Source: Candidatus Bipolaricaulota bacterium
GTDB taxonomy: Bacteria > Bipolaricaulota > Bipolaricaulia > UBA7950 > UBA9294
Assembly: GCA_020350845.1 (NCBI GenBank)
Contig: CP070725.1
Coordinates: forward strand, 423,341-436,290
Reading direction: 5' to 3'
Length of the DNA stretch: 12,950 nucleotides
The position numbers were made by a program, and so were the translations under genes. The notes below the pieces were generated by a model. That model saw nothing but the letters and a program-made list of their open reading frames with translations, searched no databases and had not been told where the DNA came from. Positions 5,256-12,950 of the stretch are shown piece by piece; position 1 is the first letter of the stretch, and each line of letters starts with the position of its first letter.

Positions 5256-7343
5256 ATGAGCGAGTCGATACCGATCGAGCGGATTCGCAACGTGGGGGTC
5301 ATGGCGCACATCGATGCGGGGAAGACCACCGTCACCGAGCGTATCCTGTTCTTCACCGGAAAGCGCCACAAGATGGGCGAGGTGCACGATGGTGAAGCGG
5401 CGATGGACTGGATGATCCAGGAGCAGGAGCGGGGGATTACCATCACATCGGCGGCGACGACCACCTACTGGCGCGATCACCGCATCAACATCATCGACAC
5501 TCCGGGCCACGTGGACTTCACGGCGGAAGTCGAGCGCTCTCTCCGCGTCCTCGACGGGACGGTTGCCCTGTTCTGCGCCGTCGGGGGTGTGCAGCCCCAG
5601 GCCGAGACCGTATGGCGGCAGGCGGAGAAGTACCGCGTGCCGCGGATTGCGTTCGTGAACAAGATGGACCGCGCCGGCGCGGACTTCCATCGTGTCGTCG
5701 AAGAGATCCGCGTGGAGCTCGGCGCGAATGCCGTTCCCGTGGTGATCCCCATCGGAAGCGAAGGAGACTTCCAGGGGGTCGTCGATCTCGTGCACATGAA
5801 GGCGGTGTACTACGACGACAGTCCACAGGGGGCGACGATCCGTGTCGAAGAGATCCCCGACGGGCTGGCCGACGACGCACGTCAGGCAGCCGAGCTCATG
5901 ATCGAAAGGATCAGCGAACAGGACGACGATCTGATGGAGCGCTTCCTCGAGGGGGAAGAGCCCGAGCCTCGCGAGGTCCTTCGCGCTGTCCGCAAGGCGA
6001 CCATCGACGGGCGATTCATCCCCGTGCTCTGCGGTGCAGCGTTCAGGAACAAGGGCGTGCGCCTCCTCCTCGACGGGATCGTCGACTACCTGCCGTCACC
6101 CGTCGATCTTCCTCCCGTCATCGGCGCCTCTGCGGAGTCGACCGAGGAGCTCATCAGGGATCCTCATGATGACGCTCCGCTCGCGGCGCTCGCGTTCAAG
6201 GTCCAGGCGGACAAGCACATGGGGAAGCTGACGTACGTGCGCGTGTACTCCGGCGTTCTCGGGGCCGGCGATCGCGTCTACAACTCCAACCGCGAGAAGG
6301 TGCAGCGCGTGGGAAGGCTGTTCGAGATGCATGCCAACGATCGGGAGGCGATCGAAGCCCTTCGCACCGGCCAGGTGGGAGCCGTCGTCGGCCTTGCCGA
6401 CACCCGCACCGGGGACACGCTCTGCAGCCAGGACCATCCGATCCTCCTCGAGTCGATCGAGTTCCCCGCTCCGGTCATCGGGGTCGCGATCTCACCCGCG
6501 TCGCGCGACGACCGCGACAAACTCGCCGTGGCACTGCAGCGATTGGCGGAGGAAGACCCGACCTTCGTCGTCCGTTCGGACGTCGAGACGGGGGAGGTGA
6601 TCATCTCCGGCATGGGCGAGCTCCATCTGGAGATCATCCTCGATCGTCTGCGACGTGAGTTCGGCGTCGAGGTTCATGCCGATCGTCCCCAGGTCGCCTA
6701 CCGCGAGACGGTTCTCGGCGCGGTGGAGCACGAGTACCGTCACGTGAAGCAAACCGGAGGGCGCGGGCAGTATGCGCACGCGATCTTCCGCGTCGAGCCG
6801 ACCGACCCGGGAACGGGCTTCCAATTCGAGGACACGATCACCGGCGGGCGCATCTCCCGCGAGTACCTCGCAGCGCTCGAGCGGGGCATCGTCGAGGAGA
6901 TGGGCGAAGGGCCGTATGCCGGCTTCCCGATGGTTGACGTCAAGGTCGTCGTCCTCGACGGATCGATGCACGATGTCGACTCCTCGGAGCATGCATTTCG
7001 CACCTGCGGGCGAATGGGCTTCCGCGAGGCCTGCCTCAAGGCAGGCCTCGAGCTGCTCGAACCGATGATGAGCGTGGAGGTGACGGCGCCGGAAGATCAG
7101 ACCGGCGCGATCACTGGGAGTCTGTGCAGCAAGCGGGGGAAGGTCCTGGGGATGGACAGCAAGGGGGGCGCTACCGTACTCACCGGCCGGGTTCCCCTGG
7201 CCGAGATGTTCGGCTATGCCTCCGAGCTGCGGAATCTCACCAGCGGGCGGGGGACGTTCACCATGCACTTCGAGCACTACGAGGCGGTGCCGTTCTCGAT
7301 CGCGGAGAAGATCGTCGAGGAGCGCCGCAAGGCCTCTTCCTGA
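5256..7343 (+). CDS. fusA: Translation elongation factor G
   Basis: This 695-aa GTPase translocates tRNA and mRNA on the ribosome after peptide-bond formation and also helps recycle ribosomes. The G domain is complete: AHIDAGKTT (17-25), RGITI (59-63), DTPGH (81-85), NKMD (135-138) and CGAAF (259-263). Domain II, domain III (GEVIISGMGELHLEIILDRL region), domain IV (with HVKQTGGRGQYAH) and domain V ending VPLAEMFGYASELRNLTSGRG follow in order. The ATG at 5256 has GAAGGAG upstream and precedes the conserved IERIRNVGVMAHID opening; 13 further upstream codons are in frame but not conserved. In domain V the usual GDVIGDLNSRRG is here TGAITGSLCSKRG, an uncommon form. No rpsL, rpsG or tuf gene flanks it, so it may be a second EF-G (fusA2 type) or a relocated single copy. 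The symbol is provisional on that point. Confidence 0.95.
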   Translation: MSESIPIERIRNVGVMAHIDAGKTTVTERILFFTGKRHKMGEVHDGEAAMDWMIQEQERGITITSAATTTYWRDHRINIIDTPGHVDFTAEVERSLRVLDGTVALFCAVGGVQPQAETVWRQAEKYRVPRIAFVNKMDRAGADFHRVVEEIRVELGANAVPVVIPIGSEGDFQGVVDLVHMKAVYYDDSPQGATIRVEEIPDGLADDARQAAELMIERISEQDDDLMERFLEGEEPEPREVLRAVRKATIDGRFIPVLCGAAFRNKGVRLLLDGIVDYLPSPVDLPPVIGASAESTEELIRDPHDDAPLAALAFKVQADKHMGKLTYVRVYSGVLGAGDRVYNSNREKVQRVGRLFEMHANDREAIEALRTGQVGAVVGLADTRTGDTLCSQDHPILLESIEFPAPVIGVAISPASRDDRDKLAVALQRLAEEDPTFVVRSDVETGEVIISGMGELHLEIILDRLRREFGVEVHADRPQVAYRETVLGAVEHEYRHVKQTGGRGQYAHAIFRVEPTDPGTGFQFEDTITGGRISREYLAALERGIVEEMGEGPYAGFPMVDVKVVVLDGSMHDVDSSEHAFRTCGRMGFREACLKAGLELLEPMMSVEVTAPEDQTGAITGSLCSKRGKVLGMDSKGGATVLTGRVPLAEMFGYASELRNLTSGRGTFTMHFEHYEAVPFSIAEKIVEERRKASS
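7025..7050. repeat. 11-bp inverted repeat with TCAA loop inside fusA
   Basis: CGAGGCCTGCC (7025-7035) and GGCAGGCCTCG (7040-7050) are exact reverse complements around TCAA. It encodes part of domain V (REACLKAGLE). In mRNA it would form a stable GC-rich hairpin; whether this matters or is a by-product of codon choice is unknown. Confidence 0.4.
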
Positions 7344-7370
7344 TCTCCGCGCGTCCGGGTCGCGGCGGGC

Positions 7371-8573
7371 TCAGGCGGGCACACAGAGGAGCTCGTCTTG
7401 CGGTGTGCTCAAGAAGCGGCAGCCGTCGCCCGTGACGAGAACGTCCTCTTCGAGGCTCACCGACCCGTATTGCTCCGTGGGCACACCGAGTTCGAGGGTG
7501 AACACGTTCCCCTCCTCGACGATGCCCAGCGGCGCCGCTCCGTAGCGTTCCCACTGCGGGCCGAGGAGGGTCCCCCCGTCGTGCGCATGGCGGCCCACCT
7601 GATGCCCGAGCGCATGGGCGTACGGTGGATAGCCACGTTCTTGGATGAAGTCCCGTGCGACCTCGTCGACGTCGCACCCCCGGACGCCCGGACGAAGTGC
7701 GGATGCGGCCGCGCGGATCGTGTCCCGTACGGCGTCGAATGCACGGGCGATCTCTTCGGGGATCTCCTCCCGCTCTCCGAAGAAGGCCATTCGTTGCAGA
7801 TCGGCGCAGTACCCGCCGTAACGCACGCCGAAATCGAAGTGGAGAAGGTGCCCGCGTCGCGTCTTCAGCGCCGACGGCGCACCGTGGCCGAACGGCTTCT
7901 CCGGGCCGGCATCCACCGCGGGATCCGAGGCCGCCTGCCACGCGTGCCCCACGCCGAGTTCCTGCATCCGCGCATGGACCCGACGTTGGATCTCGATCTC
8001 CGTCTCACCGACCCGGAGCTCGTTCACGAGCTCGGTCAGGATCTCGTCGGTGATGTGGACTGCGCGTTCGATTCTGCCGACTTCGGTCGGGCTCTTGCGC
8101 CCCCGCAACTTCCCGATGATCCGCTCTGCGCTCACGAGTCGTCCGGAGTAGGGCGTTCCTTCCAGATGATGGAGGAGAAGGAGCTTCATCCCCGCGGTCA
8201 GCCCGTCGGCGGCGACGTCGTCGCGGCTCTCATCGATCGCGATGCGTCGGGGGTCGATCCGCTCCAGCTCGCGCCGGAGGAGATCGGAGATCCCCTCTGT
8301 GTACGGAATGACTCGGTCGAAGAGCCCTTCGGGAACGACCGCGGCGTCGTAGTTGCCGACCACCGCGAGGCGCTCCCCCTCGTTCGTGAACAGGAGCGCC
8401 GAGATCCACACGAGATCCGCTCCCAGCACGAGGGGAAGAATCGGATCGGCCATCTGAGAGGTCTCACGGACCCAGACGAGCCAGCAGTCGATGCCTTCTT
8501 CGTCGAGGATCCCCGGGATCTGCGCCGCCTTCTCACGGAGGAGGACGCTGTCACTCGTCACGATCTCGCTCAC
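7371..8573 (-). CDS. M24-family metallopeptidase (Xaa-Pro aminopeptidase-like)
   Basis: This 400-aa cytoplasmic protein has a creatinase/prolidase layout. The N-terminal domain (about 1-155) is of the creatinase-N type. The C-terminal pita-bread domain carries the two-metal ligands D247 and D258 (LLHFDFGVRYGGYCADLQR), H324 (HALGHQVGRHAHD), E361 (FTLELGV) and E376 (SLEEDVLV). H230 in PFGHG is a likely substrate-side histidine. Family members remove N-terminal residues ahead of proline or split Xaa-Pro dipeptides; the exact substrate cannot be told. The start is uncertain: the GTG at 8573 has no good ribosome binding site, and a GTG four codons on is also possible. The gene follows the DUF362 gene by 40 bp on the same strand and converges with fusA, leaving 27 bp with no clear terminator. 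Confidence 0.9.
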   Translation of the reverse strand: MSEIVTSDSVLLREKAAQIPGILDEEGIDCWLVWVRETSQMADPILPLVLGADLVWISALLFTNEGERLAVVGNYDAAVVPEGLFDRVIPYTEGISDLLRRELERIDPRRIAIDESRDDVAADGLTAGMKLLLLHHLEGTPYSGRLVSAERIIGKLRGRKSPTEVGRIERAVHITDEILTELVNELRVGETEIEIQRRVHARMQELGVGHAWQAASDPAVDAGPEKPFGHGAPSALKTRRGHLLHFDFGVRYGGYCADLQRMAFFGEREEIPEEIARAFDAVRDTIRAAASALRPGVRGCDVDEVARDFIQERGYPPYAHALGHQVGRHAHDGGTLLGPQWERYGAAPLGIVEEGNVFTLELGVPTEQYGSVSLEEDVLVTGDGCRFLSTPQDELLCVPA

Positions 8574-8613
8574 GCCGGCGAGTGTAGACGCGCGGCCTTC
8601 CCCGAGCCAACCG

Positions 8614-9771
8614 TCAGTGGTGGATCGCTCGCCCGAGGAGGGGAACCGAGATATCGATCGCGCCCTCGGGGCACAGCTCCTGGCAGCAGTAGCAGCGGAT
8701 GCAGCGATCGTAGCGGTGCGTCGGTGGGCGCTCGTGGGAGCGGTGCTGGAACTCGATCGCCTTCGGGCTCACTGGGCAGACTGAGACACAAATGCCGCAG
8801 CGCGTGCAGCGTGACGGGACCACGACCGGCCGCGGAACGACGAGACGGCGGGCGAGGCGGCTCCAGCGTCCGGGGCTGCCGGTGGTCGGTTGTGGGCTTC
8901 GGTTGACATCGAAGTCCGCGGCGACAAGGGTTGCCAACGGATCTCCGACGAGATCGAAGCCGTCGCTCCGCCCGAGCCCGCAGTCCCGACCGTGGACGAT
9001 CGGGAGGACAAGCTCCGGGTCGAGCCCGACCAGACGGGAGAACGTGGCATCGAGTGCCACGGGATCCTCAGAGATCGCAAGGACTCCCATCGAGCGGGGC
9101 GTGCCCGATTGCGGCCCGTTGCCCTCCATCGCGACGATCCCGTCGAGGACGCACAGGCGCGGGCGCAGAAGGCGGTTGAGATCGGCGAGCATCCGCGAGA
9201 ACAGATCGACATTCGGCAGGCGCGCGTGGAACTCCATCTTGAGGGCTCCCGGGATGCACCCGAACTGGTTCTTCATCGCTCCGGTGATCCGCGTCAGCCC
9301 GTGGGACTTCATCTTCGGCAGGGAGATCAGACCGTCGGCTTCGAGGATGCCGTTAGCGATCGTGAAGCGCTTGATGAGTGACCCGTCAGGGAAGGGAACG
9401 TCCGCGCCGTGGCCGAAGTCCGCGAGGGGGATGCCCAAACGATCGGCTTCGTCCGCCAGCCCTGCGCGGCGGGCCTGCGACGCCGTGCTCACCGGGTATC
9501 CCGGGGAGTCGCCGTAGGAGACTCGACAACCGTGCTCCTGGAACACCTCCGCGACAGCGCGGAACACGGCCGGGTGAGTCGTCACCGCGCGATCGGGTGC
9601 GCGTCCGGCAAGGAGGTTCGGTTTGAGAACGATGCGCTCTCCGGGGCGCGCGAAGCGTTCCACGCCTCCGAGGAGCTCGATACTACGACGGACCGCGTCG
9701 CCGACCCTCCCCCGGTCGTAATCTTCGCAGCGTACCAGGGCGACCGAGGAGCGGGCTTCGCTGTCGACCAT
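8614..9771 (-). CDS. DUF362 protein with two C-terminal 4Fe-4S clusters
   Basis: This 385-aa protein has an N-terminal DUF362 domain (about 8-290) with the typical ERIVLKPNLL (45-54), THPAVFRAV, YGDSP (86-90), LPKMKSHGLTRITGAMKN (151-168) and NGPQSGTPR segments. A ferredoxin-like tail follows with CTRCGICVSVCP (322-333) and CIRCYCCQELCP (357-368), two CxxCxxCxxxCP motifs that would bind two 4Fe-4S clusters. DUF362 proteins are widespread in anaerobes and lack an established reaction; a redox role is inferred from the clusters. There is no signal peptide. The ATG at 9771-9769 is preceded by AAGGGAG. The gene starts 21 bp after the hemolysin III-like gene and precedes the M24 peptidase, so the three are likely co-transcribed. 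Confidence 0.92.
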   Translation of the reverse strand: MVDSEARSSVALVRCEDYDRGRVGDAVRRSIELLGGVERFARPGERIVLKPNLLAGRAPDRAVTTHPAVFRAVAEVFQEHGCRVSYGDSPGYPVSTASQARRAGLADEADRLGIPLADFGHGADVPFPDGSLIKRFTIANGILEADGLISLPKMKSHGLTRITGAMKNQFGCIPGALKMEFHARLPNVDLFSRMLADLNRLLRPRLCVLDGIVAMEGNGPQSGTPRSMGVLAISEDPVALDATFSRLVGLDPELVLPIVHGRDCGLGRSDGFDLVGDPLATLVAADFDVNRSPQPTTGSPGRWSRLARRLVVPRPVVVPSRCTRCGICVSVCPVSPKAIEFQHRSHERPPTHRYDRCIRCYCCQELCPEGAIDISVPLLGRAIHH

Positions 9772-9792
9772 GATGCTCCCTTCTTGCGGGTC

Positions 9793-10476
9793 CTATAAGT
9801 AGACGAGCACGGAGACGAAGTGGCACGAGACGCCGATGAGGACCAGCAGGTGCCACACCATGTGCGCGAACGGGAGCCTCTTCCAGGCGAAGAAGATGAT
9901 TCCCAGGGTATAGGCGAAGCCGCCGCCGAGGAGCCACGCGATTGCTCCCCACGGGAGGGTGCGATGGATCGCCCCGAGCATGAACAGCCCCGCCCATCCC
10001 ATCAGCGCGTAGGCGACGGTCGATGCGATCACGAGCCGTCCGAGGAAGATGCTCTTGAGGACGACGCCGGTGATTGCGAGCGCCCAAATGACCCCGAGGA
10101 CGATCCAGCCCATGGGTTTGTCTGCGGCAAGCACGGTGAACGGCGTGTACGTTCCCGCGATGACGAGGTAGATCGCCGCGTGGTCGAAAATGCGGAAGAC
10201 GCGCTTCGCCTTCGGCGGTCGCAGCGCGTGGTAAAGCGTCGAGGCGAGATGCAGCAGGACGAGGGTGGCTCCGTAGATCGCGAAGCTCGCGATGCGCGGC
10301 GCGCCTCCGCGCAACACGCCGACGGCCAGGAGTGCCACCAGTCCGGCGAGCGACAGCACGGCCCCTACACCGTGGGTGACGCTGTTCGCGATCTCCTCCC
10401 CGATCGTGAACTGCGGCTCGCTGCGGCGGGTCGTTCCGGGGTCCTCTGTGCTTACGTTCGATCCCTCGGCAGGCAT
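9793..10476 (-). CDS. Hemolysin III / PAQR-type membrane protein
   Basis: From the ATG at 10476 this is a 227-aa integral membrane protein with about seven hydrophobic segments. It carries the family signature: GEEIANSVTHGVG near the N-terminus, ASTLYHALRP, FDHAAIYLVIAGTYTPF, and FAHMVWHLLVLIGVSCHF at the end. The conserved Ser, two Asp/His pairs and the paired His of the last segment are the zinc-site residues in eukaryotic PAQR receptors. Bacterial relatives (YqfA, 'hemolysin III') have no settled function despite the name. Neither this ATG nor the in-frame GTG at 10503 has a clear ribosome binding site; I prefer the ATG because relatives have short N-termini. A TACACT 11 bp upstream hints at a leaderless or nearly leaderless message. 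It heads the run of DUF362 and M24 genes and is divergent from the ABC importer. Confidence 0.9.
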   Translation of the reverse strand: MPAEGSNVSTEDPGTTRRSEPQFTIGEEIANSVTHGVGAVLSLAGLVALLAVGVLRGGAPRIASFAIYGATLVLLHLASTLYHALRPPKAKRVFRIFDHAAIYLVIAGTYTPFTVLAADKPMGWIVLGVIWALAITGVVLKSIFLGRLVIASTVAYALMGWAGLFMLGAIHRTLPWGAIAWLLGGGFAYTLGIIFFAWKRLPFAHMVWHLLVLIGVSCHFVSVLVYL

Positions 10477-10518
10477 CACAGTGGGGAAGTGTACCGCAGT
10501 CACAGCCGAGAGGGTGGG

Positions 10519-10563
10519 TACAATGGGATCGCGCCGGCGAGCGCCGAGCGGCTTTCGCCCGGC
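10519..10563 (+). promoter_or_regulatory. Candidate -10 and leader hairpin upstream of the ABC importer operon
   Basis: TACAAT (10519-10524) is a good -10, but no convincing -35 lies 16-18 bp upstream. Downstream, GCCGGCGA (10533-10540) can pair with TCGCCCGGC (10555-10563) with one bulged C. The stem stops just before the AGAGAGG ribosome binding site of the ATPase gene. The conserved TPP-riboswitch boxes are not present. Confidence 0.3.
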
Positions 10564-10574
10564 AGAGAGGTCTC

Positions 10575-11339
10575 ATGTTAAACGATCGCGAATCCTTGGG
10601 CTTCCGTGTCGTTCGTCTCTGCTTCGGCTTTCGCGACTCGGAGCGGGAGCTCCGTGTTCTCGAAGACCTCTCGTTCGATGTCCGCGGGGGTGAGTTCCTC
10701 TCCATCGTCGGGCCGTCTGGCTGCGGGAAGACCACCCTCCTCCGCTTGCTCGCCGGTCTCCTCGAGCCTGACTCCGGAGACATTGACGTTGTCGATGCAG
10801 CGTCTCCGCTGCGCGTGGCGTACCTTCCACAGCGGGAGACACTGCTTCCGTGGCGATCTGCGCTCAGCAACGCCGTTCTCGCCTCGGACATTGCGGGACG
10901 GCCACGCCACGAGGCCCTTCGCGAGGCGCGGAAGCTGTTCGTGCGATTCGGCTTGTCGGGCTTCGAGGATCACTATCCGTCCCAGCTCTCCGGCGGGATG
11001 CGCCAGCGGTTGGCCATCGTTCGCACCTTTCTTGCACACCGAGAGGTCCTTCTCCTCGACGAGCCGTTCGGCGCTCTCGATCCGCTGACGCGTGCCAGCC
11101 TGCAGGACTGGCTGATCGAGGTCTGGCAGGCGCTCGCGAAGACGGTCGTCCTAGTCACGCACGATGCCGAGGAGGCACTCCTCCTCTCCGACCGGCTTCT
11201 CGTGCTCTCGCCCCGGCCCGCGTCTGCCCGGTCTCTCGATGTGGTTTCCCTCGGGCGCCCGCGAGTGCGGTCCGACCGGGCGCTGATGGAAGCGAGAGCT
11301 GCCCTGCTGGAGAGGCTTCTCGAGGAGGAAGGGACATGA
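10575..11339 (+). CDS. thiZ: ABC transporter ATPase, ThiZ/SsuB/TauB-like
   Basis: This 254-aa cytoplasmic subunit hydrolyses ATP to drive import. It has Walker A GPSGCGKTT (46-54), Q-loop Q86 (YLPQRETLLPW), signature LSGGMRQRLAIVR (138-150), Walker B LLLDEPFGALDP (159-170) and switch H196 (VLVTHDAEEAL). The RETLLPWRSALSNA segment is typical of the nitrate/sulfonate/taurine/pyrimidine importer family. The ATG at 10575 follows AGAGAGG by 5 bases. Its stop overlaps the permease start (ATGA at 11336-11339), indicating translational coupling. The thiamine-precursor assignment rests on the binding protein at the end of the operon; a sulfonate or other organic substrate remains possible. Confidence 0.9.
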   Translation: MLNDRESLGFRVVRLCFGFRDSERELRVLEDLSFDVRGGEFLSIVGPSGCGKTTLLRLLAGLLEPDSGDIDVVDAASPLRVAYLPQRETLLPWRSALSNAVLASDIAGRPRHEALREARKLFVRFGLSGFEDHYPSQLSGGMRQRLAIVRTFLAHREVLLLDEPFGALDPLTRASLQDWLIEVWQALAKTVVLVTHDAEEALLLSDRLLVLSPRPASARSLDVVSLGRPRVRSDRALMEARAALLERLLEEEGT

Positions 11340-12106
11340 AGTTCTCGCACCGACTGGCTCCGGGTGCGGTTCTCCTTCTCGCGGCCGGGCTCTGGGAGGC
11401 GGCCGTGCGAGGTCTCGCGCTTCCGGAATACATCCTTCCCGCGCCGTCCCAGATCCTCACGAGCTTCTTCGATCACTTCTCGATGCTTGCCCACCACGCG
11501 ACGATAACGCTCGCAGAGATCCTCCTCGGGGTCCTGCTCGCCACCGTCGCGGGCATGCTCCTTGCGGTGCTCATCGACCGCTCGGAGATCCTCGCCCGCG
11601 CGATCTACCCGCTACTCATCGGATCTCAGATGGTTCCCGTCTTCGCAGTCGCTCCCGTTCTCATGGTCTGGTTCGGGTATGGGCTGTGGCCCAAGGTTGC
11701 CGTGGCTGCACTGATCGGCTTCTTCCCGATCGCGATCAACGCCGCGGACGGCTTGCGTACAACGAGCGCCGATGCCGTCGAGCTGTTTCGATCGTTGGAT
11801 GCGAGCAGAGGTCAGATCTTCTTCCGCCTGAGACTGCCTTCGAGCCTTCCTCTCCTTCTCTCGGGGATCAAGGTGGGAGCCACACTCGCTGTCGTTGGCG
11901 CGACGATTGGAGAGTGGGTCGGCGCGAAGCGGGGCCTCGGCTACCTCATGGTGCAGTCCAACGCGCGCCTGCAGATGGCGCTTGTGTTCGCGGCGATCCT
12001 TGCGCTCGCTCTCCTCGGATTGCTTCTGTTCACCGGCTTGAGGATCCTCGAGCGGCGCTTGCTGCGGTGGAGAACCGCGGAAGGAGGGAATCGTCGTGGC
12101 GCGTAG
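11336..12106 (+). CDS. thiX: ABC transporter permease, ThiX/SsuC/TauC-like
   Basis: This 256-aa inner-membrane subunit has about six hydrophobic segments. The opening runs APGAVLLLAAGLWEAAVR, and the cytoplasmic EAA-like loop that contacts the ATPase is seen at ADAVELFRSLDASRGQIFFRLRLPSSLP. It belongs to the BPD_transp_1 family; the LALPEYILPAPSQI segment (about 29-42) is typical of nitrate/taurine-type permeases. The ATG at 11336 overlaps the ATPase stop by 4 bp and uses the purine-rich GAGGAGGAAGG. Its 3' end overlaps the binding-protein gene by 11 bp. Substrate identity is inferred from that next gene. Confidence 0.9.
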   Translation: MKFSHRLAPGAVLLLAAGLWEAAVRGLALPEYILPAPSQILTSFFDHFSMLAHHATITLAEILLGVLLATVAGMLLAVLIDRSEILARAIYPLLIGSQMVPVFAVAPVLMVWFGYGLWPKVAVAALIGFFPIAINAADGLRTTSADAVELFRSLDASRGQIFFRLRLPSSLPLLLSGIKVGATLAVVGATIGEWVGAKRGLGYLMVQSNARLQMALVFAAILALALLGLLLFTGLRILERRLLRWRTAEGGNRRGA

Positions 12107-12950
12107 GGCGTGGCGCTTCCTGATGCTGTCGGTGGTTGTCGCTTCGCTCTTCGCCGCCGCGGTCCTCGGGGAGCCGCTGCGCGTCTGCCTCGACTTCTTC
12201 CCGAATCCCAACCACGTACCGCTCTACGCCGCTCTCGGGGAAGGACTTCTTGCCCGGCAAGGGATCGATGTCGACATTGTCGTGCCGTCGAACCCCAGCG
12301 ATCCGGTGAAGCTCGCGGCCGTACGCACCCTGGACATCGCCCTGACGCCGCAGATCAACTACCTCATCGCTCGGGACGAGGGCCTTCCCCTGATCGCGAT
12401 CGGAGCGCTCATTGGCGGGGCACTGGGAGGCCTCCTGAGCGTCGAGCCCGAGCGCATCGCTCGCCTCGAGGATCTTGCCGGAGGGAGGATCGGCTATTCT
12501 CTGGCGCCGTTGGAGCCGGTGCTCTGGCGGACGATGCTCGCCTGCTCAGGTGTCGATCCTGGCTCGGTGGAGCTGATCCACGTCGGCTTCAACACGATGG
12601 CCTCCCTCCTGGCGGGGACGGTGGACGCGATCGGCGCGTTCCGCAACTACGAACCGATCCAGGCGGAGCTGTTCGGGAGGATCCCGCTCTTCTTCCCCCA
12701 GGAGGCGTACTGCATTCCTGAGACGTACGACATCCTCATCGTGGCGCATCCTGCGCTCCTGGAGGAGCGTTCGCTGGAGCTTCATGCCTTCCTCAGTGCG
12801 CTTGCCGCGGCGGTGGAGATGACCCGCGCCGATCCCGAGCATGCCTTCGCGCTCTTCCTTCAGGCGCATCCCGAGCTTGACGTCGAGCTCTCTTTGCGCT
12901 ACTTCGAGGCTACGCTGCCTCTCTTCGCGAAAGGGCTTCGCCACGACGAC
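12096..12950 (+). CDS. thiY: ABC transporter substrate-binding protein, NMT1/THI5 (ThiY-like) family, 3' end missing
   Basis: The first 285 codons are present with no stop before the right edge. The GTG at 12096 has GGAGG eight bases upstream and gives a classic signal peptide: MARRAWR, then a hydrophobic stretch and an AAAVLG cleavage region at about 20-25. The mature part begins EPLRVCLDFFPNPNHVPLYAAL, the DWFPNPNH-type opening of pyrimidine-precursor binding proteins of the NMT1/THI5 family. Later segments DIALTPQINYLIARDEGLPLIAIGAL and EDLAGGRIGY are also typical. In ThiXYZ systems this subunit captures formylaminopyrimidine for thiamine synthesis. A downstream ATG at codon 10 would weaken the signal peptide. 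Substrate is inferred; related proteins bind sulfonates or nitrate. Confidence 0.85.
   Translation, partial: MARRAWRFLMLSVVVASLFAAAVLGEPLRVCLDFFPNPNHVPLYAALGEGLLARQGIDVDIVVPSNPSDPVKLAAVRTLDIALTPQINYLIARDEGLPLIAIGALIGGALGGLLSVEPERIARLEDLAGGRIGYSLAPLEPVLWRTMLACSGVDPGSVELIHVGFNTMASLLAGTVDAIGAFRNYEPIQAELFGRIPLFFPQEAYCIPETYDILIVAHPALLEERSLELHAFLSALAAAVEMTRADPEHAFALFLQAHPELDVELSLRYFEATLPLFAKGLRHDD

Noticed and set aside
7398..8906. Long plus-strand open frame (502 codons)
   Set aside because: It is antisense to the M24 peptidase and DUF362 genes, whose proteins have clear motifs; it is a shadow of high-GC codon bias.
10504..10574. TPP riboswitch upstream of the ThiXYZ-like operon
   Set aside because: The conserved CUGAGA and ACCUGAUC-type boxes are absent and the gap is too short for a full aptamer plus expression platform.
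1..12950. tRNA, rRNA, CRISPR arrays, insertion sequences or att sites
   Set aside because: I saw no cloverleaf, rRNA-like segment, regularly spaced repeats, transposase reading frame or terminal inverted repeats.

Overview
This is a GC-rich bacterial window with tightly packed genes, Shine-Dalgarno sequences of the AGGAGG type and sigma70-like promoters. Rubrerythrin, a ferritin, a PerR-type regulator, a flavin reductase-like protein and a ferredoxin-containing DUF362 protein suggest an anaerobe or microaerophile that must cope with bursts of oxygen or peroxide. I cannot name the phylum from the sequence.

Region 1 (1-2745, minus strand) is a peroxide/iron cluster. In transcription order it holds a PerR/Fur-family repressor, formamidopyrimidine-DNA glycosylase (mutM, overlapping the repressor gene by 8 bp), rubrerythrin, ferritin and the start of a flavin reductase-like protein that runs off the left edge. 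The repressor gene appears leaderless, and two PerR-box-like repeats lie over its -10 and spacer. The cluster would join sensing, peroxide reduction, iron storage, electron supply and repair of oxidised guanine.

Region 2 (2795-5058, minus strand) holds three poorly understood genes: a PIN-domain ribonuclease-like protein, a 332-aa protein with a Cys/His-rich C-terminal domain and no clear function, and a ribbon-helix-helix regulator. The 353-bp gap upstream of the regulator gene contains a strong promoter (TTGACA-17-TAGACT) gripped by two near-identical palindromic sites, one of them a perfect 36-bp palindrome. The leader also holds a possible 72-codon ORF whose stop overlaps the regulator's ribosome binding site. 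This looks like a self-contained, probably autoregulated circuit and is the most unusual part of the window.

Region 3 (5256-7343, plus strand) is a complete translation elongation factor G, away from the usual ribosomal-protein and tuf neighbours. It converges on region 4.

Region 4 (7371-10476, minus strand) is a probable operon of a hemolysin III/PAQR-type membrane protein, a DUF362 protein with two 4Fe-4S clusters, and an M24-family metallopeptidase.

Region 5 (10575-12950, plus strand) is an overlapping ABC importer operon: ATPase, permease, and a substrate-binding protein of the NMT1/THI5 (ThiY-like) family cut by the right edge. It most resembles the ThiXYZ pyrimidine (thiamine precursor) importers, but no TPP riboswitch is visible upstream.
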